From Clostridium senegalense JC122 (lineage in GTDB: Bacteria > Bacillota > Clostridia > Clostridiales > Clostridiaceae), in assembly GCF_000285575.1 (NCBI RefSeq), contig NZ_HE611050.1:762473-826472 (forward strand): a DNA stretch of 64,000 nucleotides, read 5' to 3'. Made by a program: the position numbers and the translations under genes. The notes under the pieces were generated by a model. The model made no database searches. It had not been told where the DNA came from and saw nothing but the letters and a program-made list of their open reading frames with translations. Positions 63,958-64,000 of this stretch are shown one piece after another. Position 1 is the stretch's first letter. Every line of letters begins with the position of its first letter.

Positions 63958-64000
63958 AATACTATTTACTCTTCTTTTTTCTCTGCTTTCTTTTTAAATA

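Overview
The window is low-GC DNA from an anaerobic, endospore-forming Firmicute, most likely Clostridium sensu stricto. The grounds are the very AT-rich codon use, strong AGGAGG-type ribosome binding sites, sporulation genes (spoIIAA-spoIIAB-sigF, spoVAC-AD-AE, yunB), the SCIFF peptide with its radical-SAM maturase, and a clostridial-type histidine degradation cluster. I cannot fix the species from sequence alone. There are no rRNA or tRNA genes, no CRISPR array and no recognisable IS element.

Layout. From 1 to 8.7 kb (minus strand) is the block ruvA-ruvB-queA-tgt-yajC-TIGR04086-scfA-scfB-secD-secF; secF runs off the left edge. From 8.9 to 13.6 kb are an unknown anchored protein, a frameshifted GlnK-like sensor kinase with its YcbB/GlnL-type response regulator, and an orphan PTS EIIC-like membrane protein. 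From 13.6 to 23.7 kb are a GNAT, a 53-aa membrane peptide, a frameshifted membrane protein, YebC, YigZ, a HEAT-repeat protein, an HflX GTPase with an N-terminal JAMM-like domain, a phosphoribosyltransferase, YunB and a class A PBP. From 23.7 to 27.3 kb is the sporulation block. From 27.8 to 29.5 kb is a broken Eco57I-type DNA methyltransferase. From 29.7 to 34.4 kb is hutH-ftcD-hutI-fchA without hutU. From 34.6 to 36.6 kb is a marR-MFS pair whose promoter and operator appear to sit about 450 bp upstream. From 37.1 to 56.1 kb (minus strand) is a Wzx/Wzy-type surface polysaccharide cluster. The remainder holds a frameshifted TPR protein, an Orn/Lys/Arg decarboxylase, a frameshifted cell-wall-binding/PIG-L deacetylase and a second flippase.

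The polysaccharide genes fit together as follows. A CapD/WbpM-type dehydratase and WbpA-, WbpB- and WbpD-like enzymes would make nucleotide sugars. A polyprenyl-phosphate sugar transferase and a WecG/TagA enzyme would start the unit, and several GT4/GT2 enzymes extend it. Wzx flips it and Wzy-like proteins polymerise or transfer it. The WbpE-like aminotransferase expected for a WbpABDE pathway is absent.

Three signals are not explained by ordinary annotation. (1) Seven genes are broken at nine sites, each by a single base in or beside an A/T homopolymer, and all are accessory genes (sensor kinase, methyltransferase, glycosyltransferase, O-antigen ligase, TPR, PIG-L, small membrane protein). 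Long A runs in neighbouring core genes are in frame. (2) A degenerate non-coding repeat family occurs in at least five intergenic regions; one copy lies in the probable leader of the marR operon. (3) Some start regions are unusual: a glycosyltransferase whose only sensible start is ATT, and a long hairpin that buries the ribosome binding site of the TIGR04086 gene upstream of the SCIFF locus.
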